Under the pieces are notes generated by a model that had not been told where the DNA came from, ran no database searches, and was given only the letters and a program-made list of their open reading frames with translations. The translations under genes and the position numbers were made by a program. DNA of 64,000 bases from assembly GCA_019633425.1 (NCBI GenBank), contig WSUB01000080.1:62001-126000 (forward strand). The letters are read 5' to 3'. This document shows positions 32,837 through 44,722 of the stretch, piece after piece (the first letter of the stretch is position 1; each line of letters opens with the position of its first letter). The DNA comes from Tulasnella sp. 424. Taxonomy: Eukaryota; Basidiomycota; Agaricomycetes; Cantharellales; Tulasnellaceae.

Positions 32837-34380
32837 TTATGGGTCCCAATCTTCGACGGTGTCGTAGAACTCCTTGACGATGCGCTTCTGCGCTTCCTTC
32901 CCGCTCTCACCCTGATCAAGAGGCAAAAGGCAAATATTGACGTCAGTTCGTGCATAAATTGCCGAATCGACCATTCGGGCAAGGCCCCTGTGGATGCTAC
33001 GTGCGGCTTACCGGAGTATCTGCGATGGCTCTAGAGAATGGGGGAATGTGTTAGCGGCCGTCGAAACGAACGTTCAGCGCTGGTATAGGCCAGCAGAAAG
33101 CGACAAGCGGACCTGACGACGATGTACTTTCTCCCATGAAGTATTTCCTCGGTTACATCCCCATCGTGATTCACGTGTGCTCCTCCAGAGACGAAACCAC
33201 CCGATTCTTGAGCTAAGACAATTCCGGCCTGAGAGCGGGAATCGGGGGGAGGGGAATGGATGTGAGCACGTGTGCACGTGATGCGGTCCCGCGAGAACGC
33301 GAGACAACAGCGGAAAAGTACTAACGCAGACGTCCCAAGACCTTGAAGGCATGTGATAAAAGGCTAATTCAGCTGATTGCCGCTGAAGGAAGGGCCTTAT
33401 CGGGGACTGACCAGCATCCGATCTCCCTTTAGCGCCTCGACAGGAAGTGTCATCGGACTCGACGAGTCAGTCGCTCGTCTAGTTCAGGATACCTCCTGAG
33501 ACGCACCAGTACAAGTCCAGACTCCCACTCGCGACCAATGAATAATTGCATGCTGCGCTCCCCACACTTCTCATGCTGTGCACCATCTTGCCTCCAACAA
33601 CGCCGGAATTGGGGTCACCCGCGAGTCGACTGAATGAATTGGCCTTCTTGTCAACGAGTTCCTTGGTTCGACCGTGGCCCCATTCCACCCCGATCACGGC
33701 CGAGGAGAGAGAAGGAAGTGGGGAAGGTGCGGAGAGCGGGAGCCGGGTTGTGAGATTGTGGAACGCGCCGTGACCTTTGAGAGCTGAGAACTGTTTCGAG
33801 TAATAATTTACCGGCTCACGTCAGACAGAAAAGCCACCAATACACAGATGCTTCGACACGGACCAATTGATCAAGAAATGGGTTGAATATGACGCCGATC
33901 AGAGGCGTGCGTTGATAGATGACGCCGATTGAGATGCAGGCAAAGGGAAAGCCGTGGACGAAGTTGGTCGTGCCGTCGATGGGATCGACACAAAAGGTGG
34001 GATCATCAGTGAGCTCAGGCCTCAGGCCTTTCGAGTAAGATTCCTCTCCGATGCTGATTTGCAGAGAAACAAGGTTTCCGTTGAAGCATACGTCAGTCAT
34101 GACTCGGACACCAAGTGTCATTGCCCATTCCCGGCCAAACATGCACTTACAAGCCAAAGTTGGGATACTTTTCTCGGACAGCATTCTGCACAATTTCCTC
34201 TACTTTTACATCCCATTCTGTGACTAGGTCAACAGAGTTTTTCTTCGAATCGACCCCGGAACCAAGTTCTTGCCTGATGGATTTGGAACCTTGCAAGATG
34301 ACTGCGCCGGCCTCCTTTGCTAGCTGGATGGAGAATTCCAAAAGCGCTTCTTGTTCCGATTCGCTCAGCGTTATGGTCAT
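32837..34380 (-). CDS. Inositol-1-monophosphatase
   Basis: Hydrolyses myo-inositol 1-phosphate to free inositol for phosphatidylinositol synthesis; Mg2+-dependent. Start MTITLSESEQEALLEF at 34,380. Exon 1 covers AKEAGAVILQGSK and VDLVTEWDVKVE. The next exon gives IGEESYSKG (metal-binding Glu) and the signature DPIDGTTNFVHGFPFACISIG. Later exons give VIGVEWGHGR, MRSVGSAACNYSLVASGSLD and, after a short exon, SWDVCAGIVLAQESGGFVSGG, the second metal site. The end is ESGKEAQKRIVKEFYDTVEDWDP, stop at 32,837. At least six exons; the junction before SWDVC is uncertain. All key residues visible are kept. Confidence 0.9.
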
Positions 34381-34769
34381 GGCTTGGTGCAAGCAGGAGA
34401 GGAGGCTGGGCTTAGCGGAAGGTGAAAACGTTCGGATGGTGGGGGGTGTGACCGGGCGGAAGAGGCCGAAAGTGACATCAACGCGCGAACTTCAGCCGGT
34501 CCTCTGAAGAACGGTCCCCTCGTATCCGTCGATGGCACGATGCATAGCCATTTTGTCCTCGCAATAGAGTTCAGGATCGAGCTTGTGAGAGAATTCCATG
34601 ACAGAAAATGCGCTAGGAGTCGTCCTTTGGTCCTTGAATGGCCTGATTGCGGGGAGGGACACACGTTCGAACGGCGTGAAGCTGTGAGGACGAATGTGCA
34701 TTTCTCATGATGAGCTACAAACTCCTTTTGGCGATATTGAACCACCTAGTTCGCTAGACCGAGGCGTTG
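34381..34769. other. Short intergenic region; no gene supported
   Basis: A 69-codon frame on the minus strand (34,492-34,701) has no recognisable features. Treated as flank of the two minus-strand genes. Confidence 0.35.
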
Positions 34770-35099
34770 CTAGGCGAGAACGGGGTTGATCATGCTACCG
34801 GGATCTCCTAGGCAGGCAAAAATGCCCAACTTTGATTCCCAGCGGTATGGCTGAGCGTCAGTCAAGTAACCGGTATCCTGGACACGGAGAATACCGAAAA
34901 ATTCAGTTTCTAGAGTCTCATGACCATTTGCATTTCGTACAACGACTTCCAACTGGACCAGATATCCAAACATGAGGCGGCTGAAAGAGACTAAACGCGC
35001 GTAAGTCGAACGCAGCAAATGCCAGTCAAAGCAAAAGGTTAACTCATCACGAAGCCTTTACCCGTATTCCTTTTGCTCTGAAGCCTTGGGAGCCTTCAT
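34770..35099 (-). CDS. Small uncharacterised protein (about 83 residues)
   Basis: Not recognised. Exon 1 starts at 35,099 (MKAPKASEQKEYG), splices at GTAAAG to the acceptor CTTTCAG, and continues RLMFGYLVQLEVVVRNANG, ETEFFGILRVQDTGYLTD and LGIFACLGDPGSMINPVLA, stop at 34,770. The alternating hydrophobic pattern suggests a compact beta-rich domain rather than a membrane segment. It is divergent from YSH1 with about 125 nt between start codons, so the two may share a promoter. It could also be part of a larger gene. Confidence 0.5.
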
Positions 35100-35224
35100 G
35101 ACGACTGGTCTTGTGACAAGAGGACTGCGGTTTGTGGCGTCGCGTTTGCTATCTCACGGTTTATTCCAACGTAAACAGCAATTGGTCTGTTCAACCACCA
35201 CCGAACCACCGACGAGCCCAAGAG

Positions 35225-38179
35225 ATGAACGCCGCCGAGATTCCAACACTATCGATTACTCTCCTCGGTGCAGGTCAAGAGGTTGGGAGGTCATGTTGTG
35301 TTTTGCAATATAGAGGCAGAACAATCGTGTGCGATGCTGGTGTTCATCCTGCCTTCACTGGAATGGCCTCTTTGCCCTTCGTTGATGAGTTGGATTGGAG
35401 TACCGTGGATGCCTTGCTTGTTACCCAGTACGCGTTACTTCTTTTAATGAATATAAAGGCACTAATTATCTCTGTCAGCTTCCATCTCGATCACGCGGCG
35501 TCGTTGACGTACATTTTGGAGAAGGTGCGGGAGGAGTTGACTTATCGGACTACCATCACATGTACATTCTCTGCTGACTGGCCACGTACGGCCATGAATA
35601 GACAAATTTTAAAGATGGAAAGGGTAAAGTATACATGACTCATGCGACCAAAGCAGTGTACAAGTTCATGATGCAAGACTTTGTCCGAATGAGGTTTGCC
35701 GGACTCAACTCAAAGGATCCTGAATATTACTTAACTCTCCCCGCTACAGCTCTTCATCGGGAGATCCTCTGTTTTCAGCCTTGGAGTTGTCCCTCACGCT
35801 TCCCGTCATCATCCCCGTTTCCGCGCACCAGCAGATCTCTCCATGTCCTGGCGTCTCCTTCATCCCATACCACGCCGGACATGTTCTCGGAGCGTGCATG
35901 TTCATGATCGATATTGCTGGTCTCAAGATCCTGTACACAGGCGACTACAGCCGAGAAGAGGATCGCCACTTGGTCAAAGCGGAAGTTCCACCAATTCGAC
36001 CGGATGTGTTAATCGTCGAAAGCACGTATGGTGTACAGAGTTTGGAGGGCCGGCCTGAAAAGGAAGCGATGTTCACTTCTGAAGTCCATGCTATCATTCG
36101 AAGAGGTGGTCATGTCTTGCTCCCTGTGTTCGCCATGGGCCGAGCCCAGGAACTTCTTCTAATTTTGGACGAGTATTGGGACCAGCACCCCGAACTTCAT
36201 AACGTGCCGGTTTACTATGCATCTAGTCTCGCGAAGAAGTGCATGGCCGTCTATCAGACCTACATCCATACGATGAATGCCAACATTCGAGGTCGATTCG
36301 AAAAGCGGGACAATCCTTTCGTCTTCAAGTAAGTTGTATCTGACACATGCTATCTTCGGGCATTTCGCTCACTCTCGGTGCATCGCAGATATATCTCTAG
36401 TCTTGCCCATAGTCGCAACTGGGAGAAAAAAGTTGCGGATGGACCACCGTGTGTCGTACTTGCAAGTCCCGGTTTCCTTCATACGGGACCTAGTCGGGAG
36501 CTTCTGGAGCTATGGGCACCTGATTCACGAAACGGCCTTATCATTACAGGCTACTCTGTTGAAGGAACCATGGCTAGGGTGAGTTTCTTTGTTCGTGTGC
36601 TCTCTACTAGACAAAGCGCAGCTCAACTGCCGTGTAGGACATCATGAACGAACCGGATGAAATTACTGGACTTCGTGGCAATACCATTCCCCGCCGGCTC
36701 TCAGTGCGCTACGTTTCTTTCAGCGCGCACGTCGATTACTCGCAAAACGCTGAATTCATCGACCTCATCGGTGCCAAACACATTGTAAGCCTCCCTTTAA
36801 CTGCCCAAGTGGTACTACCGGGCGCGACCATTGATCTATCGCTCAGGTCCTCGTTCATGGAGAGCAAACTGCAATGGGGAGACTCCGCGGTGCGTTGCAA
36901 TCAAAATACAAGGATCGCGATGAAGATGTGAAAGTCCACACTCCCCGGAACCTCGAGACACTCAATCTTACTTTTAGGGGGGATCGAGTGGCAAAGGTAT
37001 GTTTCTCGTAATGGCGGAAAGACGACAACATCCCCAGACGCTCTTTTCGTCTTGCAGGCAATCGGTTCACTTGCGAATAATCCACCACCCGCGAATGCAG
37101 AGAGTCTTCTTGCCGGGCTTTTGGTCTCCAAGGACTACTCCTACACACTCCTTGATCCCAAAGACCTTCGCGAGTTCACCGGATTGTCGACCAGCGATGT
37201 TCTGCAGATGGTCCGTATAGCCATTGGTTGCGGCTGGGAGCTGGTTCGGTGGCACTTGGAGGGCATGTATGGCTTTGTCCAAGAGGGCTTGGATAAAGAA
37301 AGTGGTGCACGCGTCATGAGGGTGAGCTATAGACGACTTATGCGAGTAGAGCCATACTGACGGCTTGACCTCGTTTCACAGGTCATGGGAGCGATTGACG
37401 TCAAGCAAACTTCCGAAACCGAGCTCATGCTCGAATGGATTGCAAGTGCTAGCAACGATATGGTAGCAGACTCCGTTATTGCAGTTCTCATGGGTATCGA
37501 CAGCAGTCCTGCATCCGTCAAATGTGGGTGCGAGGTCCAATCTCCCTCGCTTGCCGATCAACTTACACTTTGACGCAGTAACACACTCTCCACACAATCA
37601 CGACCATGATGAGGCCACTTCGGAGGACGTCAAGCCGAGTGACAAGCATCATCACCCTCATCCGCACACAAACAAACGGCACGATCATGGCTACTCCCCA
37701 GAAGAAGCGGCAGTGTTGCGACTCGAACGAATCATCCAGTTCCTGGAAGCGCATTTCGGGGATGTGCAAATGTACGAACCAAAACCGGTACTGGAAACCG
37801 AGGTGGAACCTGAAGGAGACACCGAAATGACCGAAGAGGGTGATGCTGAACCGCTAGCGGCAGATGAGCCGGCCATCATTGTGAAGCTCGATGATAACGA
37901 AGCAAGAATTAACTTGATACGCATGGCAAGCCTTACGATCCATTCATGTTGCTACCCGACACGTTCCTCTAACATCCGCGTAAATAGACTGTGCACGGTG
38001 ACTCGGAGCCATTGAGGCGCCGGGTCGAGTCCGTACTGCAGATGGCAATAGCAACCACAGGAAGTTTGGCTGAACAATTTACTTCTGCCGATCGAAATCC
38101 AACATCTGACTACGAAGATGCTCGAGTCGCTGCGGTGGAGGAAGGGCAGGTTAAAACGGAGGGAACGACATCGGGTTAA
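35225..38179 (+). CDS. YSH1: Cleavage and polyadenylation endonuclease, CPSF73/Ysh1 family
   Basis: Metallo-beta-lactamase/beta-CASP nuclease that cuts pre-mRNA 3' ends in the CPF/CPSF complex in the nucleus. Predicted 783 residues from eleven exons whose phases all agree, close to the family's usual length. [12 protein letters not shown] opens the protein. The zinc motif HFHLDH is rebuilt across the first intron. Later come CYHAGH-type [91 protein letters not shown] and a C-terminal domain with [12 protein letters not shown]. The last intron is GC-AG (37,926-37,987). Between the last domains a His-rich stretch (about 45 residues, HNHDHD, HHHPHPH) is unusual. Catalytic motifs look intact. Confidence 0.93.
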
Positions 38180-38260
38180 ACGGGAGACCGTTTGAAAGCA
38201 GACACCGCCGATACTCTAGCCTATATTTGCATCCCAAGAATAGAGTTTGATTCACATGTG

Positions 38261-40800
38261 TCACCAAATCCTCTTGACCATAGTGAATCGTGTGAGATCT
38301 TCTAACGCAACCTTTTTCCTGCCACCACCACCACCAGCCTTGTCCCCCTTTGCCTTTGGTTCCGTTCCCTTGGGAGGGTTCTCCCCAATTTCCGCCGTGG
38401 GTGGTACATCGTCCCGAGCTTGCGAAAGAAGACCTTTCAACTCTTTGTTGTACGCCTGCATAAGAATAAGCAAATAGTTGGTATCTGAAGCACAAAGGTG
38501 GAAAAAGTTGGGCCCTCACAATCTCATCTTTGCCCTCGCCGATTGCTGGACGGGTGTAATCGTTGATGTCTTCATCTTCTTTCCTACGTTCCTCCATTCC
38601 TTCTCGACGCCTACTTGCGTATGCAAGGAGGTTGATACCCAGAATGAGCTTTATTGTCAAGACGCTTGAACGGATAGTGTCAGTTCGGCGAGTAAAGATA
38701 TTTTGTCGATTAAGGGTTTCTTACCAAAACCATATTAAGAGCCCAAGAGCGGCCCATTTCCCCGCCTCTTCCCAGTCCACAGTGGAGAGCATGTCCATGT
38801 TCCAGTCTCGTGGTGTGGTTGCCCATGGTGAGTCCGGAAAGTGCGTCGAAATTAGTAAGGAAATGGATTGCGCCCCGAGGATCACAGCCAACACCGCGAG
38901 AGGCATCGAAGCAAACCCTAAGCGCCGGGCGACAACTGGAGATTGATCAACGTAGGTATGCTGTTAAGTGTTCATGCCTCGAATTGGTGAGCCGTAGGGC
39001 AGGGGTCGCACTGAGACACGCACCTTGCGGACTGCTCGTCGCCTCCCGTACCAGCTGCTCGTTGTCAGGTCTCGGCAAAGAACATCGATGTACCTTTCGT
39101 AAACCGTTGGGCGAATATGATTGAACTTCGTGATAAAAGCGTGCTTGAGCCAGTCGACAACCACTTCTGACGCCAAGACCATCAAGACTGGCTGATAGAC
39201 CGCAGCTTGTCAGGAGCGAGGAGGAGCCTGAAGGAAAGAATCACGAACCGCAAGAACTGTTCCAATTATGTGTCTTCCGCTGATGAATCGGAACGCTTTG
39301 AATGCCACAGGAAGTCCGAACGAGGCGTCGGAAGAGAGGTCCAACTCTGCCGAGCTGAGTTCGATGAGGTTGCGTAGCGCAATCGAAACGAGCATCAAGG
39401 CAAGTTGGAAACGCTCGACGATGTCTGACAAGTGTTTCAGTTAAAAGCATTCGAGGGAGTGAATTCGACCGGATAGCTCACCTGCGCACGTGATTTGGAA
39501 GAGATTGTCCTTCTCGAACTTTTTGAAAACGCTGCCTTTGATTTCGACGAATTGGTTGGAAAGCAATAAGGTTAACAGAGCATTGTCATATGCATTGATG
39601 GCGACATTGAGAGCAGTGAGCTGGTAGATTAAGATGAGGGCATGTGAGACTGAAGATTTGAATATATCAGCTGGAAAGTCGTGCATCGCGGAAACAACAA
39701 GCATTGTTACCTGTGTAAAGAATCGAAAGTGAGAAGAATAGTAAAGGTCGTAAGGAATGAGCGGAAGGGGCTGCATGGTTCGTTAAAAGTAGCAACGTTG
39801 ATCGGCTAAACATGCAGTCCAAGATGTCTTGACCGATCGATATGAGCAGACGGTCTGCAATCTACCCGACGACGTGTTAGCCACTCTTTTAAGCCAAAAA
39901 CGAATCAAAATAGACGGACCTCGAGAGCATTGAATATAACATATAGTTTGACGGTGTCCTGCCCACGAATCGAATGATATATTTTGGAGGCGTCGGTTAA
40001 AGGAGCAAGAATGGCGACGGAGATGACCAGTAGAAGCATTCGCAGAATGTCAGCCTTGTGAGCTGGTGGGACCGGCGGCCTAGGATCACCGTTAGTGAGC
40101 GATGCAGTATGAGCAAGAGACAAGCTGCGAACCTTGATCGAGAGAACGTATTGATCACGGTTCGATATGTTGCCACAGTTGCGCGGATGGGCATGATCGT
40201 GAACGTATATAGGAATGTGTCTAAGCACAAGATAAAACCAAAGGAGAGAATCTGGCTTGGAGTATCAGCACGGTTTCCTACACAGCTCAAAAAACCCCTC
40301 ACCTTCTCAATCCCGAGCGGGATATGAAGGAAGTTACTGACCCGTTCCCACTTCAACTCTTGGTGGGAGTCAAAGTCAGCCGCCAGCAATTCTTCTCGTA
40401 AATACTCCCAAAGTGAGAATGGGGGTGCTTCACGGGTGACTTTGACGTCGTGGAAACCTGGTGGGATGTCTTCGGGTGTTCGGGGTGAGGGTGGCAACGA
40501 CGTGTAAGCCTTGATGGCTTCAACGGTTGGAGAAAGAGGTGGTGACCACGGTTCGACTTTTGGAATAAGTGCAGGTTTCAAAGGTGGTATATCATCCGAG
40601 CCGAGGTCGATGCTTGAACGCCGAGATCCGCTGCGGTTGCTCCTAGTGTCGTCACCCACGTAGGTTGCGGAACGACTCCGCGTCCCAATCGTCAGGCGAG
40701 TCATTGATGAACGGGAGAAACTCGCTTTTAAAAGCCCTGGGTGACTTGATCGGAGTCCATTGGGCCGGAGTGCTGAAGACTCTGAATAGCGGCGGGGCAT
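38261..40800 (-). CDS. TAPT1/Emp65-family membrane protein (DUF747)
   Basis: Family members (human TAPT1, yeast Emp65) are multi-pass ER membrane proteins; Emp65 takes part in quality control of soluble ER proteins. Start at 40,800. About 110 Ser/Pro-rich residues precede SLWEYLREELLAADFDSHQ and ELKWERVSNFLHIPLGIEK, the family hallmark. Then come GFILCLDTFLYTFTIMPIR, KLYVIFNALE, ADIFKSSVSHALILIYQLT, NAYDNALLTLLLSNQFVEIK, FKKFEKDNLFQITCA and DIVERFQLALM, then KHAFITKFNHI and PLAVLAVILGAQSISLL. The C-terminus is Lys/Gly-rich and ends TMVKRIW at 38,261. Many short introns; at least six hydrophobic segments. Convergent with YSH1, 81 nt apart. Confidence 0.88.
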
Positions 40801-41039
40801 AGGCTTTCAGGATGCAGTACGTTCACGCTTCTTGCAGTGTCAGCAGCTGAATGGCCTATATTCCTGGTACGTGGTTTGTCCTGTTGACGACTTTTACAGA
40901 AGACCTTCGAGTTGATGTTGAAGGATGGGGTGATCGTCGTCGTGGGACGTGCCCCAGACGAGCGTGGCTATCCGAACCGTGAGATACGGCGAAGCCCGAG
41001 TTTGTTTGACATAACATGTACATAGACTCGGAGTGGCCC
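40801..41039. other. TAPT1 upstream region; no gene seen
   Basis: Sequence between the TAPT1 start and the edge of the duplicated block. No coding sequence is supported. Confidence 0.4.
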
Positions 41040-41499
41040 AGGAGCTCCCCCAAGCGGGAAGGAAGACGTGAAGGCGGGGTTTTGAGGAAGACGCTACCGC
41101 GCAGCAAATGTCGACGGTAATTCCTTCTCGCCTCCCACTATTATCACCAGCTCCCCTAAGTCGTTCCCTGACCAATTTCTTGGCGAGATCTCTTCTGCCG
41201 GTTTTCTGCGACTGTGGACCTGAACATGTACTTATTCGATGCGGAAATATAATCTTTGCAATCGACCGATGTCTATCTTTCCCACTTCTTCTGGTAGCTC
41301 TAGTTTGGGAGCGAGGTATCTGGGGTCCTGTCCTCCCGCGCACCGTCCCACGGCACTCTTTTGGCAATGCGTTCTCCCCACACCGAGCCAACCACCAATT
41401 CCTCGCTGAGCGCTTAGGTCAATTTTCTATTCACCAGCTTTATCTGAAAGATACTGAACTTTCATTTGTCTCAGCTGCTGATAAGGTCTCCTTTGGAGA

Positions 41500-41715
41500 A
41501 TTGCACCACCGCAATGACTTCCCTTACATCAACCAACTGCCGCCCGAGCACCTTTGTCTCGTTTTCTTAGACGACAAAAAGGGAAGATAGTACAGCAATT
41601 ATTCGCCATCCGGAGGGTCTGCAGGTTTTGGCTGGAAGTCATTGACAGGGCACCCCAGCTTGGACTTGGCTCTCCCTATCATACAATGTCAACCCTACTA
41701 CCTCTCATCCTAAGA
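41500..41715 (+). pseudogene. F-box gene 5' fragment (copy of FB3)
   Basis: NDFPYINQLPPEHLCLVFLD opens an F-box, then a stop and a frame offset at the same place as in FB3, after which FAIRRVCRFWLEVIDRAPQL is readable. The match to FB3 ends at 41,715 with CATCCTAAGAA, the edge of the copied block. The FB3 upstream region is copied in front of it (41,040-41,500). Confidence 0.8.
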
Positions 41716-42831
41716 ATGTGTGCCAATTTCCCGGTTTATCCACATTGTCCAGCCCTCGCCTAGCCAACTCTCAGCCCTGACCAAAAAAGCCACCCATATC
41801 CCATCCTTCCAATCCATCGATCGATGTGCGTGGCTTGCATATAATTTCCCCCTTTCTTACAACACTGTGTGGAGGAACTTTATCGCTGCCCGGAAAATAA
41901 TATGTCGTCCGACCAAATTATCTTATGTAAGACCAGTTTTTTTTCCTCTTTCGTGCAAGTCTAAATGCTTATCAAGGGATGCAGTGAAACGCGTGGAGTT
42001 TTCCAACAAATGAGCACGCGATCGGTCGGACGAAGGGGAGCATCATCACATACAGTAACGGCAACGTTCATGTGCTTGCACTTCCCGCGCGCGCGCCTTT
42101 TTGGGTTCTTTATCTTTTTTTTTTCAAATCAACCCGTGTCGTGTGGGTTGGTCTCTCTTTCCTCTCTCTCTCCGTTCCTGCGAGATGCGGTCCGCTCACA
42201 GTTCACTGAAAGGCATATGGTAAAAACGACACGTCGAATCCTTGCAGCCGAACTCTCTGTTATCAGCAAAGAAAACTCTCGTCACGCGACATTATACGTT
42301 ATCATTGTCCAACAGGAAGCGAGAGGTCGAAAAGGTGGGCTTACGACCTCTCTTCATGACCGGGGACGCACGTTTCTACTCGACGGCCGTCAACTCCCTC
42401 CTTCGGAACTAAAACAACAAAGCAGTGCATGATTTCTTATCAACCTTTTTCTGTCTTGTGAAAATTGTGACCGCGCTCATGAAACTTTGCAAGTCCAGTT
42501 CATTCCTTTGGAGCCTTTGCCCTTGACCTCGGTGGCTAGAAGTTTTATTTTTTGTCCGAGTCCTCGAGGACGACGACAGAATTCCGCGCGCCCTACCGCG
42601 TTTATGCCCGTTGCGTTAACTACGTGTATCATATTCTACGTGCAATTCGACGCCGCTGGGCATGGGGTACGGGCTACAATGCTATGCATGCGCTAGTGTC
42701 CTTGACATTGCATGCATTTCATGGCCGTTGCCAACAAGACTTGAAAATGAGCCACAACAGAAATGACGCGCCCATTCGCAATATCAACCAGCAATGCAGT
42801 CCCTCATGCATCTTCCCCAAAAATCAACTTG
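41716..42831. other. Copied 3' flank of the chimera; no gene seen
   Basis: Reverse complement of 26,339-27,441 with many small differences. No reading frame is shared with the left copy. Confidence 0.45.
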
Positions 42832-44722
42832 TTACTTTTGCAACTTCACGTAAGAAGCTAAAGGATCAAAACCCAAAGCAGCATGTAAGCCCATCATCTG
42901 GACTAGTACTCAAAGGGGGTAAACGCACCGGGGAAGAAACCTCGTTTCGTAATATTAATCTCTCCATACAACCATCCGGATACGCGGGGACTTGGAGTGT
43001 CTTGCGGCGGATCAAGGAGCGTAATAACATCTCCTTGGGCGAAATCAAGCTCGCCTTCTTTCATGATAAAGTACCTATTTGGGATTGAACAACAACGACC
43101 TTAACACAAGGTTCTGGGAAAACGCAGGACCTACGGGTAGACGGCTGTTGCAGTTCTAGGTTTGGCCTCAAGAGCTGAACTTTCACGATAAGGGGACTTG
43201 GGATAAGGCTCAGCCTTCGGCGCTCCACATTCAAGCGACCGCACGGTGGCATACGTACCTTGTCGCGTTCTTTTTTATCTTCTCGCTGCGTGAGGCTGCG
43301 CAGCTCTCGAACTTCGTCTTTCAGATCCTTCATTTCTCGCAAAAGTTGCTCCATTTGCTTGCTAAGTTGCGAGTTCTGCCAATCTTTGCCGAAACTCAGT
43401 CAGTCTTTCGTAAGCCTGGCGGAGCGGCCTTGCCCAAGGTCCTTACAGCGTCGATAGCAACGTGATTGCTTCTGATATCCACCGTATTTCCTTGAGAGAC
43501 CTCCCCTTCCTCCGCTACGACATCATCCGGGTCCAACGGCAAGGTATCCTAGTCGATTGCAAAGAGGTCCTAGCGGCAACTGCAACCAGTCACACGGTGC
43601 TTTTGTGCGGAACGATCTTACTTTTTCTTTGAGACTTACTACCTCAAGCGAGGGATCTTGATCGAGCCGCGAATCTTGAGTTCGAGGGCTTGAACCTGCA
43701 AATTGGAGAATACCAGCTTCTCCGAGCAATTTTGCTGAGGCTCTAAACCTTTCCTCGTTGGTCTTCAAGGGGGGACTGCGCCCGGGATCGAGAGGATCGA
43801 GGTATCCACCTGGGATTTGTGGCGGAGACACTGGGGTTCCCGTCCCTGATGTCGACGTGGTGGCGAACCGAGGCAATTCTTTTTTCTTCTCTAGCTCCTT
43901 GACTGAAGCCGCCGGTTGGGCATCAGCTTCTTCAGCTTGCTTGAGTCGCCGCCTCTCTTCTTTGGCCGTTGCTTTAGCTTCAGACTTTTCGCCCTTCAGT
44001 GCGCGGTGTTGCTCCTCTTTCCTTCTCATTCGGTCAATCCGGACTTCCTCTGCTATTTCCCTGCGGCGCTTTTCAAATTCCTCTTCCCACTTCGACTGTT
44101 CCTCCTCCTTTCGCTTCTTTTGTTCTTCTTCTTCCGACTTCTTGAATCGCTCATCTTCCTCAGTCTTCCTCTTCGGCACCTTCTCCTCCTCTTCCCACTT
44201 CGACCGTTCCTCCTCCTTTCGCTTCTTTTGTTCTTCTGCTTCCAATTTCTTGAGTCGTTCATCTTCCTTAGCCTTTCTCTTCGTCTCCTTCTCCTCCTCT
44301 TCCTGTCTTTGCTTTTCCTCGGCCTCTAATTTGGCCTTTCTTTTTCTCTCCTTTTTGGTCAGCGGACGCTCCGGTTGGGTTGGCTTTGAAACATAGACCG
44401 TCCTAGTGGCAACATCTGGCGGTCTCAGAACGACCGCTTCTCCCGTCTTCGGATTTGAGATTCTTAAGACTTTCTTTTGTGGTAAAGGGAAGCCGGGAGA
44501 GGGGGTCACTGTATGTGCTGGACCGGCCACCCCACCGGGCACGAACTCCTTTGCGCTTGCGGTTAAACGAGAGGTGGCTGACAATGAATCAGGATCGGAC
44601 GTATAAGGTACAGGATGAGGGATGTTGGTGGTATTAGTGGTATGAGGGACACCGGGGTAATAGGGAGGGTACCCCGTGTATTGTGTAGGGAAACCAGACC
44701 AAGGTCCCGAGTTAGGATACAT
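42832..44722 (-). pseudogene. Second eIF4G-SH3 chimera, deleted for the eIF4E-binding segment and frameshifted
   Basis: Starts MYPNSGPWSGFPTQYTGY at 44,722, like the left copy. The coiled coil carries an internal duplication (KLEAEEQKKRKEEERSKW then KSEEEEQKKRKEEEQSKW). After PPQIPGG the text jumps to SPPLKTNEERFRASAKLL: about 480 nt containing VTYPEGIEPP and the YDRDFLLQF motif are missing, in frame. The second coiled coil (MEQLLREMKDLKDEVREL) is kept. One base is missing near 43,236 compared with the left copy (CGGTCG for CGGTTCG), so the exon runs out of frame with the SH3 exon. The SH3 exon itself is intact ([36 protein letters not shown], stop at 42,832). Without an alternative splice the SH3 would be lost. 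Confidence 0.72.

Noticed and set aside
34492..34701. 69-codon minus-strand frame between the small unknown and the phosphatase
   Set aside because: No motif and no neighbouring exon in phase; could be part of an unrecognised gene but is not supported.
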